Shown here: positions 34,935 through 44,188 of the stretch, piece by piece
How positions within the stretch are numbered: position 1 is the first letter of the stretch
How the letters are laid out: each line of letters starts with the position of its first letter
Assembly: GCA_036511595.1 (NCBI GenBank)
Contig: DATCBY010000028.1
Location: 1 to 52,002 of the forward strand
From: DASZQY01 sp036511595
Lineage (GTDB): Bacteria; Pseudomonadota; Alphaproteobacteria; Rhizobiales; Kaistiaceae
Direction of reading: 5' to 3'
Length of the DNA stretch: 52,002 bases
The notes under the pieces: model-generated
The model's input: the letters and a program-made list of their open reading frames with translations, nothing else
What the model was told of the DNA's origin: nothing
Databases searched by the model: none
Position numbers and translations under genes: made by a program

Positions 34935-37441
34935 GATCGCATGCCCGCGCGGTGGTCATCGGCGGTGGGGTCGTCGGGGTTTCGACGCTCTATCACCTGG
35001 CGAAGAAGGGCTGGTCGGATGTGGTGCTGGTCGAGCGGAAGGAACTGACGTCCGGCTCGACGTGGCACGCGGCGGGGCTGCTGCCGCTCTTCAACATGAG
35101 CTACTCGGTCGGACAGATTCACAAGTATTCCGTCGGCCTCTATCAGACGCTTGAAGCGGAAACCGGCCAGCACGTCGGTTTCAAGCAGGTGTCCAACATC
35201 CGTCTCGCCCGCACCAAGGATCGCTGGGACGAGTACATGTATTACGCCGGGGTTGCGCGCACGATCGGCGTCAAGGTCAACGTGCTGACACCGGCGGAGC
35301 TGAAGGCAATCTGGCCGCTCTGCGAGACCGACGGCATCCTTGGCGCCATACAGCATCCCGACGACGGCTACATCCAGCCGGCCGACCTGACGCAGGCGTT
35401 CGCCAAGGGCGCGCGGGCGCTGGGCGCCGAGATCAACCGCTCCACCACGGTTACCGCAATAGAGCGCACCACCGCGGGTGAGTGGCTGGTGAAGACCGAC
35501 AAGGGCGACATCGTCGCCGAGCACGTCGTCGCGGCGACCGGCAACTTTGCCCGCAGGACCGGGGCGATGGTCGGGCTGGATATTCCGGTGATGCCGGTCG
35601 AGCATCAGTACATCGTCACCGAGCCGCATCCGGCGATCCAGGAACGCCGCGCCAAGGGGCTGCCGGAGATGGGCGTGCTGCGCGAAAGCGATTCCTCCTG
35701 GTACATGCGCGAGGAGAACGGCGGCCTGCTGCTCGGTCTTTACGAGAAGGGCGCGCCGGCCTGCTACGTCGATGGACCAAGCGATGCGTCCGAGTACGAG
35801 CTTTTCCAGGAGGATCTGGACCGGCTGCTGCCGCACATCGAGACGGCAATCGCGCGGGTGCCGGCCTTCGGCGAGGTCGGCGTCAAGAAGGTCTACAACG
35901 GCGCCATCGCCTACACGCCCGACGGCAGCCCGATCGTCGGCCCGGCGTGGGACGTGCCGAATTTCTGGCTGAACGAGGGGCACTCGTTCGGCGTGACGGC
36001 GGCCGGCGGCGCCGGCTGGCAGTTGGCGGAGTGGATCGTCGAGGGCGAGCCGACCATCGACATGCTGGGCGTCGATCCGCGCCGCTTCGGGCCCTACGCC
36101 TCGCGCGGCTATCTCAAGGAAAAGAACGAGGAAGCCTACTCGCTGGTTTTCAGCGTCCACTATCCCGACGAGGAGCGCGCCGCGGCGCGGCCGCTCAAGC
36201 GCTCGCCATCCCACGATCGCTTCGCGGCGATGGGGGCGGTGTTTGGCACGGTCTATGGTTTCGAGCGGCCGAACTGGTTTGCGCCGCCGGGCTATGGTCT
36301 CGGCGACGCCGACCTTGCCAGGCCGGACGTGCTGCTCAACGAGAACCATCCGGCGCGTAAGGATGGCGAGAAGATCCGCGAGAAGTGGAGCTTCCGCCGC
36401 TCGAATTATTTTGGGTTTGTCGGCGAGGAGTGCCGCCATGTCCACGAGGCCGTCGGCGTGCAGGACATGTCGGCCTTCGGCAAGGCGATCGTTTCCGGAC
36501 CCGGCGCCGAAGCCTGGCTCGACTCGATCCTTGCCAACCGCATCCCGAAGAAGACCGGGCGCATCGGCCTTTGCCACCTGCTGACGACGCGCGGCGGCGT
36601 GCGGGCGGAATTCACGGTCTGCCGCACCGGGCCGGAGAGTTTCTATCTGGTCTCGGCTGGCGCGCTCGAGCGCCACGACCACGACACGCTCCGCAAGTTG
36701 CTGCCGCGCGACGGCAGCGTGCGCTTCCGGCCCATGACGGCCCAGTACGGCGTGCTGGTGGTTGCCGGGCCGCAGTCGCGGGCGCTCCTGCGGAAGCTGA
36801 CCGACGCCGACCTGTCGACGGCGGCGTTTCCGTGGTTGACGGCGAGGAAGATCAGCCTTGGGCCCGTCGATACGTGGGCGCTGCGGGTAAACTTCGTTGG
36901 CGAGCTTGGCTGGGAACTGCATCACCCGATCGAGACGCAGAATACGATCTTCGATTTGCTCTTCGAAGCCGGCAAGGAATTCGGCGTCAAGCCGTTCGGC
37001 ATCCGCGCCATGCTGGCGCTGGCGGTGGAGAAATCCTATCGGCTGGTCGGGCGCGAACTGTCGATCGAGTACGCGGCATTCGAGTCCGGGCTCGACCGTT
37101 TCGTCCATCCCAACAAAGGCCAGTTCCTCGGCCGCGACGCGCTGGTCGCCTGGCGCGAGAAGGGATTCGGCAACCGTTTCGTCACCATGGAAATCCACGG
37201 CGTCACTGACGCCGATGCGCGCGGGTCGGAACCGATCCTGCTTGGCAGCGAGATGGTTGGCCGCTGCACGCAAGGGGCCTATGGCTGGCGGGTCGGCAAG
37301 TCGCTGGCGCTCGGCATGGTGCGCCCCGATCTTGGCGAAATCGGCCAGGAATTGACCGTCCAGATTTTGGGAGAACGCTTCCGGGCTACCGTCATTGCCG
37401 AGTCGCCCTATGATCCTGACAATGTCGCCTTGCGGAGTTGA
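34931..37441 (+). CDS. Dimethylglycine/sarcosine dehydrogenase-type flavoprotein with GcvT domain
   Basis: An 836-residue enzyme of the mitochondrial DMGDH/SARDH type. An FAD-binding DAO domain starts at once (AVVIGGGVVGVSTLYHLAKKG), with His46 in STWHAAGLLP at the position where relatives attach FAD covalently. A middle FAO domain follows to about 420, and the last 400 residues are a folate-binding GcvT domain (SAFGKAIVSGPGAEAWLD, VGELGWELHHP). It would oxidatively demethylate dimethylglycine to sarcosine and pass the one-carbon unit to tetrahydrofolate. Sarcosine itself could be a substrate, but soxBDAG nearby covers that step. ATG 34931 overlaps choV. Confidence 0.87.
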   Translation: MRSHARAVVIGGGVVGVSTLYHLAKKGWSDVVLVERKELTSGSTWHAAGLLPLFNMSYSVGQIHKYSVGLYQTLEAETGQHVGFKQVSNIRLARTKDRWDEYMYYAGVARTIGVKVNVLTPAELKAIWPLCETDGILGAIQHPDDGYIQPADLTQAFAKGARALGAEINRSTTVTAIERTTAGEWLVKTDKGDIVAEHVVAATGNFARRTGAMVGLDIPVMPVEHQYIVTEPHPAIQERRAKGLPEMGVLRESDSSWYMREENGGLLLGLYEKGAPACYVDGPSDASEYELFQEDLDRLLPHIETAIARVPAFGEVGVKKVYNGAIAYTPDGSPIVGPAWDVPNFWLNEGHSFGVTAAGGAGWQLAEWIVEGEPTIDMLGVDPRRFGPYASRGYLKEKNEEAYSLVFSVHYPDEERAAARPLKRSPSHDRFAAMGAVFGTVYGFERPNWFAPPGYGLGDADLARPDVLLNENHPARKDGEKIREKWSFRRSNYFGFVGEECRHVHEAVGVQDMSAFGKAIVSGPGAEAWLDSILANRIPKKTGRIGLCHLLTTRGGVRAEFTVCRTGPESFYLVSAGALERHDHDTLRKLLPRDGSVRFRPMTAQYGVLVVAGPQSRALLRKLTDADLSTAAFPWLTARKISLGPVDTWALRVNFVGELGWELHHPIETQNTIFDLLFEAGKEFGVKPFGIRAMLALAVEKSYRLVGRELSIEYAAFESGLDRFVHPNKGQFLGRDALVAWREKGFGNRFVTMEIHGVTDADARGSEPILLGSEMVGRCTQGAYGWRVGKSLALGMVRPDLGEIGQELTVQILGERFRATVIAESPYDPDNVALRS

Positions 37442-37444
37442 CCG

Positions 37445-38701
37445 ATGACCGCCGCTTCCTCGTCAGCCGACCTGATGCTGCACCAGCTCGCGCATCGCAA
37501 GCAGGGTCATGCACTGCCCGGCGATTTCTACCGGGATGAGGCGTTCTACCAGCTCGATCTCGATAATCTTTTTCATCGCGAATGGATCTTTGCCGGCCAC
37601 GACTGCGAAATTCCGAAGGCCGGCGATTTCTTCACCCTGCAGCTCGGCCCATACCCGCTGATCGTGGCGCGCGCCGCGGATGGCAAGATATATGCGCATC
37701 ACAACACCTGGCGGCATCGCGGCTTCAAGGTCTGCGACGTGGCGCATGGCTCGGCCAAGCGTTTCGTCTGCCCGTATCACCAGTGGAGCTATGAGCCGGA
37801 TGGGCGGCTGGTGCGGGCGCGGGCGATGGAACAGGAGGATTTCAACGCCGCCGAATACGGGTTGAAGCCGGCGCATGCGGAGAGCGCCGGCGGTTATATC
37901 TTCGTGTCGGTGGCCGACACGCCACCGGATTTCGCGGCCATCCGCGAGATGGTGACGCCGTACTTCGCGCCCTTCGATGTGCCGAACGCCAAGGTGGCGT
38001 TCGAATCGACGATCATCGAGGAGGGCAACTGGAAGCTCGTCCTGGAAAACAATCGCGAGTGCTACCATTGCGCCGGGTCGCATCCGGAACTCTGCCGCAC
38101 TTTCCCCGAGGCGCCGTCGTTTATGCGCACGACCACCGACCAGGGCGAGGGGGTCATCGAGAAATTCTGGAAGGCGCGCGAGGCGGAAGGCCTGCCGAGC
38201 CGGTTCCGCATTGCCGATAACGGGCAGTACCGGGTGTCGCGCATTCCGCTCATGGACAGCGGCCGGTCGTTCACGATGAACGGCAAGCCGGCGGTGTCGA
38301 AGCTGATGGGCCGGGTTCCGCACAGCGATCTCGGCACGCTGATGTTCTTCCATTTCCCGAGCACGTGGAATCATTTCCTCGGCGACATGGCGATCTCTTT
38401 CCGGGTGCTGCCCATCGGGCCGAAGCGCACCGAGGTGACGACCAAGTGGATGGTCAACAAGGACGCGGTCGAAGGCGTCGACTACGACCTGAAGACGCTG
38501 ACCGAAGTGTGGATCGCCACCAACAACCAGGACCGGACGCTGGTCGAGCGCAACCAGCGCGGCATCGACAGTCCGGCCTACGAGCCCGGACCGTATTCGC
38601 TGGACTACGAGGACGGCGTGCTGCAGTTCGTCGACTGGTACACCACGACGATGACGGCGCGGCTCGGTGGGGGAGCGGGCCGGCTGAAAAGCGTGGCCTG
38701 A
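37445..38701 (+). CDS. gbcA: Rieske oxygenase, glycine betaine demethylase-like, with a missing cluster cysteine
   Basis: A 418-residue Rieske-type ring-hydroxylase alpha subunit most like GbcA, which removes a methyl group from glycine betaine to give dimethylglycine. The Rieske site should read C-x-H-x17-C-x2-H; here it is Trp89-R-His91, then Cys109-P-Y-His112. Trp89 is TGG at 37709-37711, one base from the TGC expected. The mononuclear iron site looks intact: His208, His213 (ECYHCAGSH) and Asp363 (NNQDRTLVE). ATG 37445 is four nt after the upstream stop, and the reading frame is otherwise clean. No GbcB-type reductase is in the window. Without the cysteine the cluster would not be expected to assemble normally. 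Confidence 0.82.
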   Translation: MTAASSSADLMLHQLAHRKQGHALPGDFYRDEAFYQLDLDNLFHREWIFAGHDCEIPKAGDFFTLQLGPYPLIVARAADGKIYAHHNTWRHRGFKVCDVAHGSAKRFVCPYHQWSYEPDGRLVRARAMEQEDFNAAEYGLKPAHAESAGGYIFVSVADTPPDFAAIREMVTPYFAPFDVPNAKVAFESTIIEEGNWKLVLENNRECYHCAGSHPELCRTFPEAPSFMRTTTDQGEGVIEKFWKAREAEGLPSRFRIADNGQYRVSRIPLMDSGRSFTMNGKPAVSKLMGRVPHSDLGTLMFFHFPSTWNHFLGDMAISFRVLPIGPKRTEVTTKWMVNKDAVEGVDYDLKTLTEVWIATNNQDRTLVERNQRGIDSPAYEPGPYSLDYEDGVLQFVDWYTTTMTARLGGGAGRLKSVA

Positions 38702-38804
38702 TGCCGGTTAGCGCGGTGCGCGACGGGCGCGGCGACGCCGTTGCTGCAACGCAATAAATCCTGCGCTAAGGTTGTCTCCTGACGATTCGCTGCAGGAGGT
38801 TCCG

Positions 38805-39005
38805 ATGCCTGACATCGAAGCGCTCATTCGCGAGCGCGCATATATCATCTGGGAACAGAGCGGCCGGCCGGCCGGGCGCGACAAGGACCACTGGTTCCAG
38901 GCGGCCAAGGAAGCCGACGTCACCGCCAATAAGCCGCAGAACGGAGCGGCTGGGCCGCGCGAGGCGGTAAAGACCACAGAAAAGAAGACGGCGAAGAAGC
39001 GATAG
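38805..39005 (+). CDS. DUF2934 small protein
   Basis: A 66-residue protein with the DUF2934 pattern IRERAYIIWEQSGRPAGRDKDHWFQAAKE in its first half and a Lys/Ala-rich tail (KTTEKKTAKKR). GCAGGAGG six nt before ATG 38805 fixes the start and makes this a convincing gene. DUF2934 proteins are common in alphaproteobacteria and of unknown role. It follows the Rieske gene by 103 nt and ends seven nt from soxG on the other strand. Confidence 0.85.
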   Translation: MPDIEALIRERAYIIWEQSGRPAGRDKDHWFQAAKEADVTANKPQNGAAGPREAVKTTEKKTAKKR

Positions 39006-39012
39006 CCGCCGG

Positions 39013-39522
39013 TCAGGCGTACTCGCGGCGCGCCTCATCGAGGCAGCCGAGGACGTAAGGCACGAACGAGCGCCACACCTCGACATGGAAAGCGTCCGGG
39101 GCGGTTCGCCACAGGACGATTTCGGCTTTGCCGAAGAGCGTGCGGGCGCACATGCCTACCGGGAAAGCGCTTTCGTGCAGATCGAGGGCGTTGAAGGCGT
39201 TGATCGCTTCTGCGGCCTTCGCTCCGGTGACGGCAATCGCCACCTGTCGGTCAGAGATGTCGACGACGCTGCCGGGTGTGCTGCGCAGTGCCTCGGTCAG
39301 CGTTATGGTCAAAGCCGCGAGTTCGCCATCCGGCGCCAGCAGCAGCCATTCGTCTGGCCCCAGCCATAACGCGGTGCGGTCGCCGGCGGTTGCCGAGCGG
39401 CACGGATCCTGCGGGACATCGAGGCCGAAGGCATAACCGATGGCAGCCGCGGCGGAACCATCGCCGCGCACGCTGAAGCGGGCGGCTTCGGGGAGCATGG
39501 CGATCGCGACCGCGTCAGCCAT
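39013..39522 (-). CDS. soxG: Sarcosine oxidase, gamma subunit
   Basis: A 169-residue SoxG, the small subunit that helps assemble heterotetrameric sarcosine oxidase. Marks are WLGPDEWLLLAP near residue 56, VVDISDRQVAIAVTGAKAAE, and FPVGMCARTLFGKAEIVLWR, ending in FHVEVWRSFVPYVLGCLDEA. ATG 39522 lies inside the end of soxA (8-nt overlap), so it is coupled to soxA. Length is near the usual 170-200. It is the last gene of the soxBDAG operon. Confidence 0.88.
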   Translation of the reverse strand: MADAVAIAMLPEAARFSVRGDGSAAAAIGYAFGLDVPQDPCRSATAGDRTALWLGPDEWLLLAPDGELAALTITLTEALRSTPGSVVDISDRQVAIAVTGAKAAEAINAFNALDLHESAFPVGMCARTLFGKAEIVLWRTAPDAFHVEVWRSFVPYVLGCLDEARREYA

Positions 39523-42499
39523 CGAGGCGGGCTCCGCCGGTATCGAAGAAGACCGGATCGACAACCGCGACCTCGATGGCACCACCGGGCATGGGCACAA
39601 ACAGGTGCGTGTCTTTCGCGGCGTTGGCTACCATTGCCATGGCGATCGACCGGCCGACGGTGGCGCTGAAATAGGAAGACGTGACATGGCCGATCATTTT
39701 CATCGGCACCGGCTGGTGTGCGTCGGTGACAAGCTGCGCGCCTTCCTCCAGAACGATCTTCGGATCGACGGTCAGCAGGCCGACGAGTTTCTTGCGGTCG
39801 GTCTTCAGCATGTCGGGGCGAGTGAGGGAGCGCTTGCCGACGAAGTCCGCCTTCGCCTTGCCGATCATGCCGGCGAGGCCGAGGTCGTCCGGCGTAACCG
39901 TGCCGTCGGTCTCCTGGCCGACGATGACGTAGCCTTTTTCGGCGCGCAGCACATGCATGGCCTCGGTGCCGTAGGGGACGATGTCGTGCCGCCGGCCGCC
40001 GGCGAATATCGCCTCCCAGACGGCGCGGCCGTGGCGCGCCGGCACGTTGATCTCGAAGCCCAGCTCGCCGGTGAAGCTGACGCGGAAGAGCCGGGTCGGC
40101 ACGCCGCAGATTTTTCCGACGCGGACGCTCATGTGGGGCATGGCTTCACGGCTGAGATCGATTCCCTCCACCCACGGGGCGATGATGTCGCGGGCGCGCG
40201 GGCCCTGCACGGCGATCACCGCCCATTGCTCGGTGGTCGAGGTCAGCCAGACCCTGAGGTCGGTGAACTCGGTCTGCAGGTAGTCTTCCATATGATGGAG
40301 GACGCGGGGCGCTCCGCCGGTCGTCGTGGTGACGTGGAAGCGATCAGGCGCCAGGCGCCCGACGACGCCGTCGTCAATGACGAAGCCGGCTTCGCTCAGC
40401 ATCAGCCCGTAGCGGCAGCGACCGGGCTCCAGCTTGGTCCAGGCATTGGTGTAGAGCCGGTTGAGGAATTCGGCGGCGTCCGGGCCGACCACCTCGATCT
40501 TGCCGAGTGTCGTGCCGTCGAAGATGCCGGCGGTGGCGCGAACGGCCAGACATTCGCGGGCGACTGCCGCATGCATGTCCTCGCCACTTTGCGGGAAATA
40601 CCGGGCGCGCTTCCACAGGCCTACGTCCTCGAAAACGGCGCCGTGGCCGGCGGCCCAGTCATGGATGGGCGTCTTGCGGACCGGATCGAACAGATCGCCG
40701 CGGGAAGTTCCGGCAAGGGTGCCGAAGGTCACCGGCGTATACGGGTTGCGGAAAGTGGTGAGGCCGACCGCCGGGATCGAGGTGCCAAGACTGGCAGCGA
40801 CGATGGCGAGCGCGTTCATGTTCGAGGTCTTGCCCTGGTCGGTCGCCATGCCGGTGGTGGTGTAGCGCTTGACGTGCTCGATCGAGCGGAAACCCTCGCG
40901 GGTGGCAAGGGCGAGATCCTTGGCGGTGACATCGTTCTGGAAATCGACGAACGCCTTGGCGAAGGCAGAGGAGCGGTCATGCGGCAGGGCGCCGAGGAAA
41001 CCGCCGTTCGGCGTGGCGGCGCCGGTCACCCAGAAGGCGCGGCCCGAAGCGCCCACCCGCGCCGCCGACTCGCCGGCGGCGTAGCCTTCCGCCAGGCAGT
41101 GGGCGAGATCATAGGTGCCGCGACAGGCGCCGGCGGAGCGCTCGCGCTGGACAGATGTGCCGGGGACGTAGGCCGCCAGCCCTTCGTCAAAGCGAAGACG
41201 GCCGCGCGACTGGGAGAAGAGATGGACGCTCGGCGTCCATCCGCCGGACATGAGCAGAAGATCGCAATCGAGGCGCTCGCGGCCGCGGACACCGCCGCTT
41301 CTCTCGACCGCACCGATCTCGGCGGCCTTGATGCGCAGGCGTCCGTGGGTGCCGCCGATGCTGGTCGACGGCCAGACAGGGATGCGGGCATCGAGCGCCG
41401 CGGCGACCTCGGTGCCCGCGGGTGCGGGGCGGAGATCACAGATCGCGGCTATGGCGACGCCGGCCTGGTGCAGGTCGAGGGCGGCCGAGTAGGCGGAATC
41501 GCTGGCGGTCATGACCACGGCGCGGGCGCCGGCCTTGACGGCGTAGCGGTTCAGATAGGCGCGGGCCGCATCGGCGAGCATGACGCCGGGACGGTCGTTC
41601 TCCGGGAAAACCAGCGGGCGCTCGATGGCGCCGGTGGCCAGCACGACTTCCTTGGCACGCACCTGCCACATACGTTCGCGCGGCAAAGCCGGGTCGGGGT
41701 CGGCGAGGTGGTCGGTGACGCGCTCGGCAAGGCCAAGAAAGTTTTCGGCGAAGTAGCCGAAGGCGGTCGTGCGCGACAGGAGCGTCACGCGATCATGGCG
41801 TGCAAGGTCAGCGATTGCCTGTGCCACCCAGGCGGCGGCGCTGCGGCCGTCAACCGTGGCGTTCGCCTCGTGGAGAAGCGCGCCGCCGGGCGTCGCCTGC
41901 TCGTCGCAGACGATCACGCGGGCGCCGGCTTCGGCGGCGGCCAGTGCGGCGGCGAGGCCGGCCGGCCCGGCGCCAACCACCAGCACGTCGCAATGGGCGT
42001 AACGATGCAGGTAGCGGTCGGGATCGGGGTGCCTCGGCGCCTTGCCGAGGCCGGCGGTGGCGCGGATCAGCGGCTCGTACACATGGGTCCAGAAGGCGGG
42101 CGGCCACATGAAGGTCTTGTAGTAGAAACCGGCCGGGAAGAGCGGCGAGAGCGCGTCGTTGACAGCGCCCGCGTCGAAGGCGAGTGCCGGCCAGCGGTTC
42201 TGACTGGTGGCGGCGAGCCCGTCGAAAAGCTCGACCTGCGTGGCGCGGAGGTTGGGTGCCTCGCGCCCGCCGCCGCGATCGACGGTGACCAGGGCGTTCG
42301 GCTCCTCGGCGCCGGCGGAAAGTATGCCGCGCGGGCGATGATACTTGAACGAGCGACCGACCAGATGGACGCCGTTGGCAAGTAACGCCGAAGCGAGGGT
42401 GTCGCCGGCGAAACCGGCAAGGGCCTTGCCGTCGAACTTGAAATTGATCGGCCTGGCGCGATCGATGCTGCCGCCGGCGGCGGTGCGCATGTTCTTCAC
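39515..42499 (-). CDS. soxA: Sarcosine oxidase, alpha subunit
   Basis: A 994-residue SoxA. The first 110 residues form the ferredoxin-like plug domain (INFKFDGKALAGFAGDTLASALLANG). An NAD-binding disulfide reductase-like domain follows with CDVLVVGAGPAGLAAALAA near residue 170 and a second site near 310. The C-terminal 380 residues are a GcvT folate domain that takes the methyl carbon as 5,10-methylene-THF. GTG 42499 overlaps the soxD stop (GTGA); ATG 42490, three codons on, is an alternative. Length fits the family (about 965-1000). With SoxB, SoxD and SoxG it converts sarcosine to glycine, hydrogen peroxide and methylene-THF. Confidence 0.93.
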   Translation of the reverse strand: MKNMRTAAGGSIDRARPINFKFDGKALAGFAGDTLASALLANGVHLVGRSFKYHRPRGILSAGAEEPNALVTVDRGGGREAPNLRATQVELFDGLAATSQNRWPALAFDAGAVNDALSPLFPAGFYYKTFMWPPAFWTHVYEPLIRATAGLGKAPRHPDPDRYLHRYAHCDVLVVGAGPAGLAAALAAAEAGARVIVCDEQATPGGALLHEANATVDGRSAAAWVAQAIADLARHDRVTLLSRTTAFGYFAENFLGLAERVTDHLADPDPALPRERMWQVRAKEVVLATGAIERPLVFPENDRPGVMLADAARAYLNRYAVKAGARAVVMTASDSAYSAALDLHQAGVAIAAICDLRPAPAGTEVAAALDARIPVWPSTSIGGTHGRLRIKAAEIGAVERSGGVRGRERLDCDLLLMSGGWTPSVHLFSQSRGRLRFDEGLAAYVPGTSVQRERSAGACRGTYDLAHCLAEGYAAGESAARVGASGRAFWVTGAATPNGGFLGALPHDRSSAFAKAFVDFQNDVTAKDLALATREGFRSIEHVKRYTTTGMATDQGKTSNMNALAIVAASLGTSIPAVGLTTFRNPYTPVTFGTLAGTSRGDLFDPVRKTPIHDWAAGHGAVFEDVGLWKRARYFPQSGEDMHAAVARECLAVRATAGIFDGTTLGKIEVVGPDAAEFLNRLYTNAWTKLEPGRCRYGLMLSEAGFVIDDGVVGRLAPDRFHVTTTTGGAPRVLHHMEDYLQTEFTDLRVWLTSTTEQWAVIAVQGPRARDIIAPWVEGIDLSREAMPHMSVRVGKICGVPTRLFRVSFTGELGFEINVPARHGRAVWEAIFAGGRRHDIVPYGTEAMHVLRAEKGYVIVGQETDGTVTPDDLGLAGMIGKAKADFVGKRSLTRPDMLKTDRKKLVGLLTVDPKIVLEEGAQLVTDAHQPVPMKMIGHVTSSYFSATVGRSIAMAMVANAAKDTHLFVPMPGGAIEVAVVDPVFFDTGGARLDG

Positions 42500-42813
42500 C
42501 GGCGCACGTCAACGGGGTTCAGCGCGGCGAGAAGCGCATCGCCATGCGGTCGCGGATCGCCGGCCTTGTAGGTGGCGACGATGCGATCGCTCAAGGTGTG
42601 GCGAACCGCGTTGAAGTAACGGGCGCAGCCGTGGACGTGGCGCCAGCGCTCGTAGTGCAGGCCCCTCGGGTTGGAGCGCATGTAGAGGTATTCGGCCCAA
42701 TCGCGGTCGTTGAGCGCGGCGGGCTCCGCCGGCCGGGCAACGTGCGCCTCGCCGGCGTAGCGGAATTCGATCTCCGGACGGATGCCGCAGTGGGGGCAGG
42801 GGATGAGCAGCAT
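42496..42813 (-). CDS. soxD: Sarcosine oxidase, delta subunit
   Basis: A 105-residue SoxD. It begins MLLIPCPHCGIRPEIEF with the zinc-binding CPHCG, then RDWAEYLYMRSNPRG and ERWRHVHGCARYFNAVRHT, which supplies the other zinc ligands. ATG 42813 is two nt after the soxB stop; the longer frame reaching upstream to 43455 is a shadow of soxB. Length and motifs agree well with the family. Confidence 0.93.
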   Translation of the reverse strand: MLLIPCPHCGIRPEIEFRYAGEAHVARPAEPAALNDRDWAEYLYMRSNPRGLHYERWRHVHGCARYFNAVRHTLSDRIVATYKAGDPRPHGDALLAALNPVDVRR

Positions 42814-42815
42814 GG

Positions 42816-44069
42816 TTAGTGGGCCACGGCGGCCGCCGCGGCTTCGTCGATCAGGCGGCCGGTACGGAAACGCTCCAGCGTGAACGGAGCCACGTACGGA
42901 TGCGGCTCGTCGCGGGCCACGGTGGCGGCAAAGACATGGCCAGAGCCAGGGGTCGCCTTGAAGCCGCCTGTGCCCCAGCCGCAGTTGACGTAAAGGCCCT
43001 TGACCGGGGTCAGGCCCATGATCGGCGAACGGTCGGGAGTCACGTCGACGATGCCGCCCCAGTTGCGCAGCATCTTCATGCGGCGGAACATCGGGAAGAG
43101 CTCGGAGATGGCGTCGACGGTGTGGGTGGCGATGTGGAGGCCGCCGGTCTGGCTGTAGGAGACGTACGCGTCGGTGCCGGCGCCGATGACGAGCTCGCCC
43201 TTGTCGGATTGCGAGATGTAGGCGTGGATGGTGTTCGACATCACCACGCAGGGGAAGACCGGCTTGACCGGTTCCGAGACCAGCGCCTGCAACGGGTAGC
43301 TCTCCAGCGGCATGCGTACGCCGGCCATCGCCATGATGACACTGGTATGCCCGGCGGCGACAACGCCGATCTTCCTGGCGCCGATGGTGCCGCGCGTCGT
43401 CTCGACCGCGGTGACGGCGCCGTCGGCTCCGCGGCGGATGCCGGTAACCTCGCAATTCTGGATGATGTCGACGCCGTGGGCGTCGGCTCCGCGGGCGTAG
43501 CCCCAGGCGACGGCGTCATGGCGGGCGGTGCCGCCGCGCCGCTGCAGCGCAGCGCCCAGCACGGGATAGCGCATGTTGCCGGAAATATTGAGCGGCGGGC
43601 AGAAGGCCCTGGCGCCTTCCGGCGTCAGCCATTCATTGTCGATGCCGTTCAGCCGGTTGGCATGGATGTGGCGCTTGAAAACCTGGATGTCGTGGACCGT
43701 ATGGGCGAGCATCATGACGCCGCGCGGCGAGTACATGACGTTGTAGTTGAGCTCCCGGCTGAGACCTTCCCACAGCTTGAGCGCATGCTCGTAGATGGCG
43801 GCGCTCTCGTCCCAGAGGTAGTTGGAGCGGATGATGGTGGTGTTGCGGCCGGTATTGCCGCCGCCCAGCCAGTTCTTTTCAAGCACGGCGACGTTGGTGA
43901 TGCCGTGCTGGCTGGCAAGGTAGTAGGCGGTCGCCAGCCCATGGCCGCCGCCGCCGACGATGACCACATCATAGGCCGCCTTGGGCTCGGGCGAACGCCA
44001 TTGTTCCGGCCAGCTCTGATGGCCGGAGAGGGCATTGCGGGCAAGGGCGAGAAAAGAAAAGCGCGACAC
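42816..44069 (-). CDS. soxB: Sarcosine oxidase, beta subunit
   Basis: A 417-residue flavoprotein that oxidises the N-methyl group of sarcosine. It starts RFSFLALARNALSGH-x-SWPEQWRSPEPK, the common SoxB N-terminus, then VVIVGGGGHGLATAYYLA and LGGGNTGRNTTIIRSNYL. Later blocks include DRSPIMGLTPVKGLYVNCGWGTGGFKATP. I place the start at GTG 44069, which matches the usual N-terminus; TTG 44084 is five codons earlier and neither has a clear ribosome site. It is the first gene of soxBDAG and divergent from the luciferase-like gene. Confidence 0.9.
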   Translation of the reverse strand: MSRFSFLALARNALSGHQSWPEQWRSPEPKAAYDVVIVGGGGHGLATAYYLASQHGITNVAVLEKNWLGGGNTGRNTTIIRSNYLWDESAAIYEHALKLWEGLSRELNYNVMYSPRGVMMLAHTVHDIQVFKRHIHANRLNGIDNEWLTPEGARAFCPPLNISGNMRYPVLGAALQRRGGTARHDAVAWGYARGADAHGVDIIQNCEVTGIRRGADGAVTAVETTRGTIGARKIGVVAAGHTSVIMAMAGVRMPLESYPLQALVSEPVKPVFPCVVMSNTIHAYISQSDKGELVIGAGTDAYVSYSQTGGLHIATHTVDAISELFPMFRRMKMLRNWGGIVDVTPDRSPIMGLTPVKGLYVNCGWGTGGFKATPGSGHVFAATVARDEPHPYVAPFTLERFRTGRLIDEAAAAAVAH

Positions 44070-44188
44070 AGGCGATTGAAGCAAAAGCGCCGGCTCTTGC
44101 CAAGGGACGGCGGGGCGTGACGGCCGGCACCGGCGGATAAATCAACCGTTGTCAGGCATGCGCGCTACGTGCCACACCTGCGCGCAGC

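Noticed and set aside
34898..37273. 791-codon minus-strand frame opposite the DMGDH gene
   Set aside because: Shadow of a gene with clear FAD and GcvT domains; no ribosome site or motif.
39440..42385. 981-codon plus-strand frame opposite soxA
   Set aside because: It is a shadow of soxA, which carries all family motifs; the frame is rich in Gly/Arg/Ala/Asp repeats without domains.
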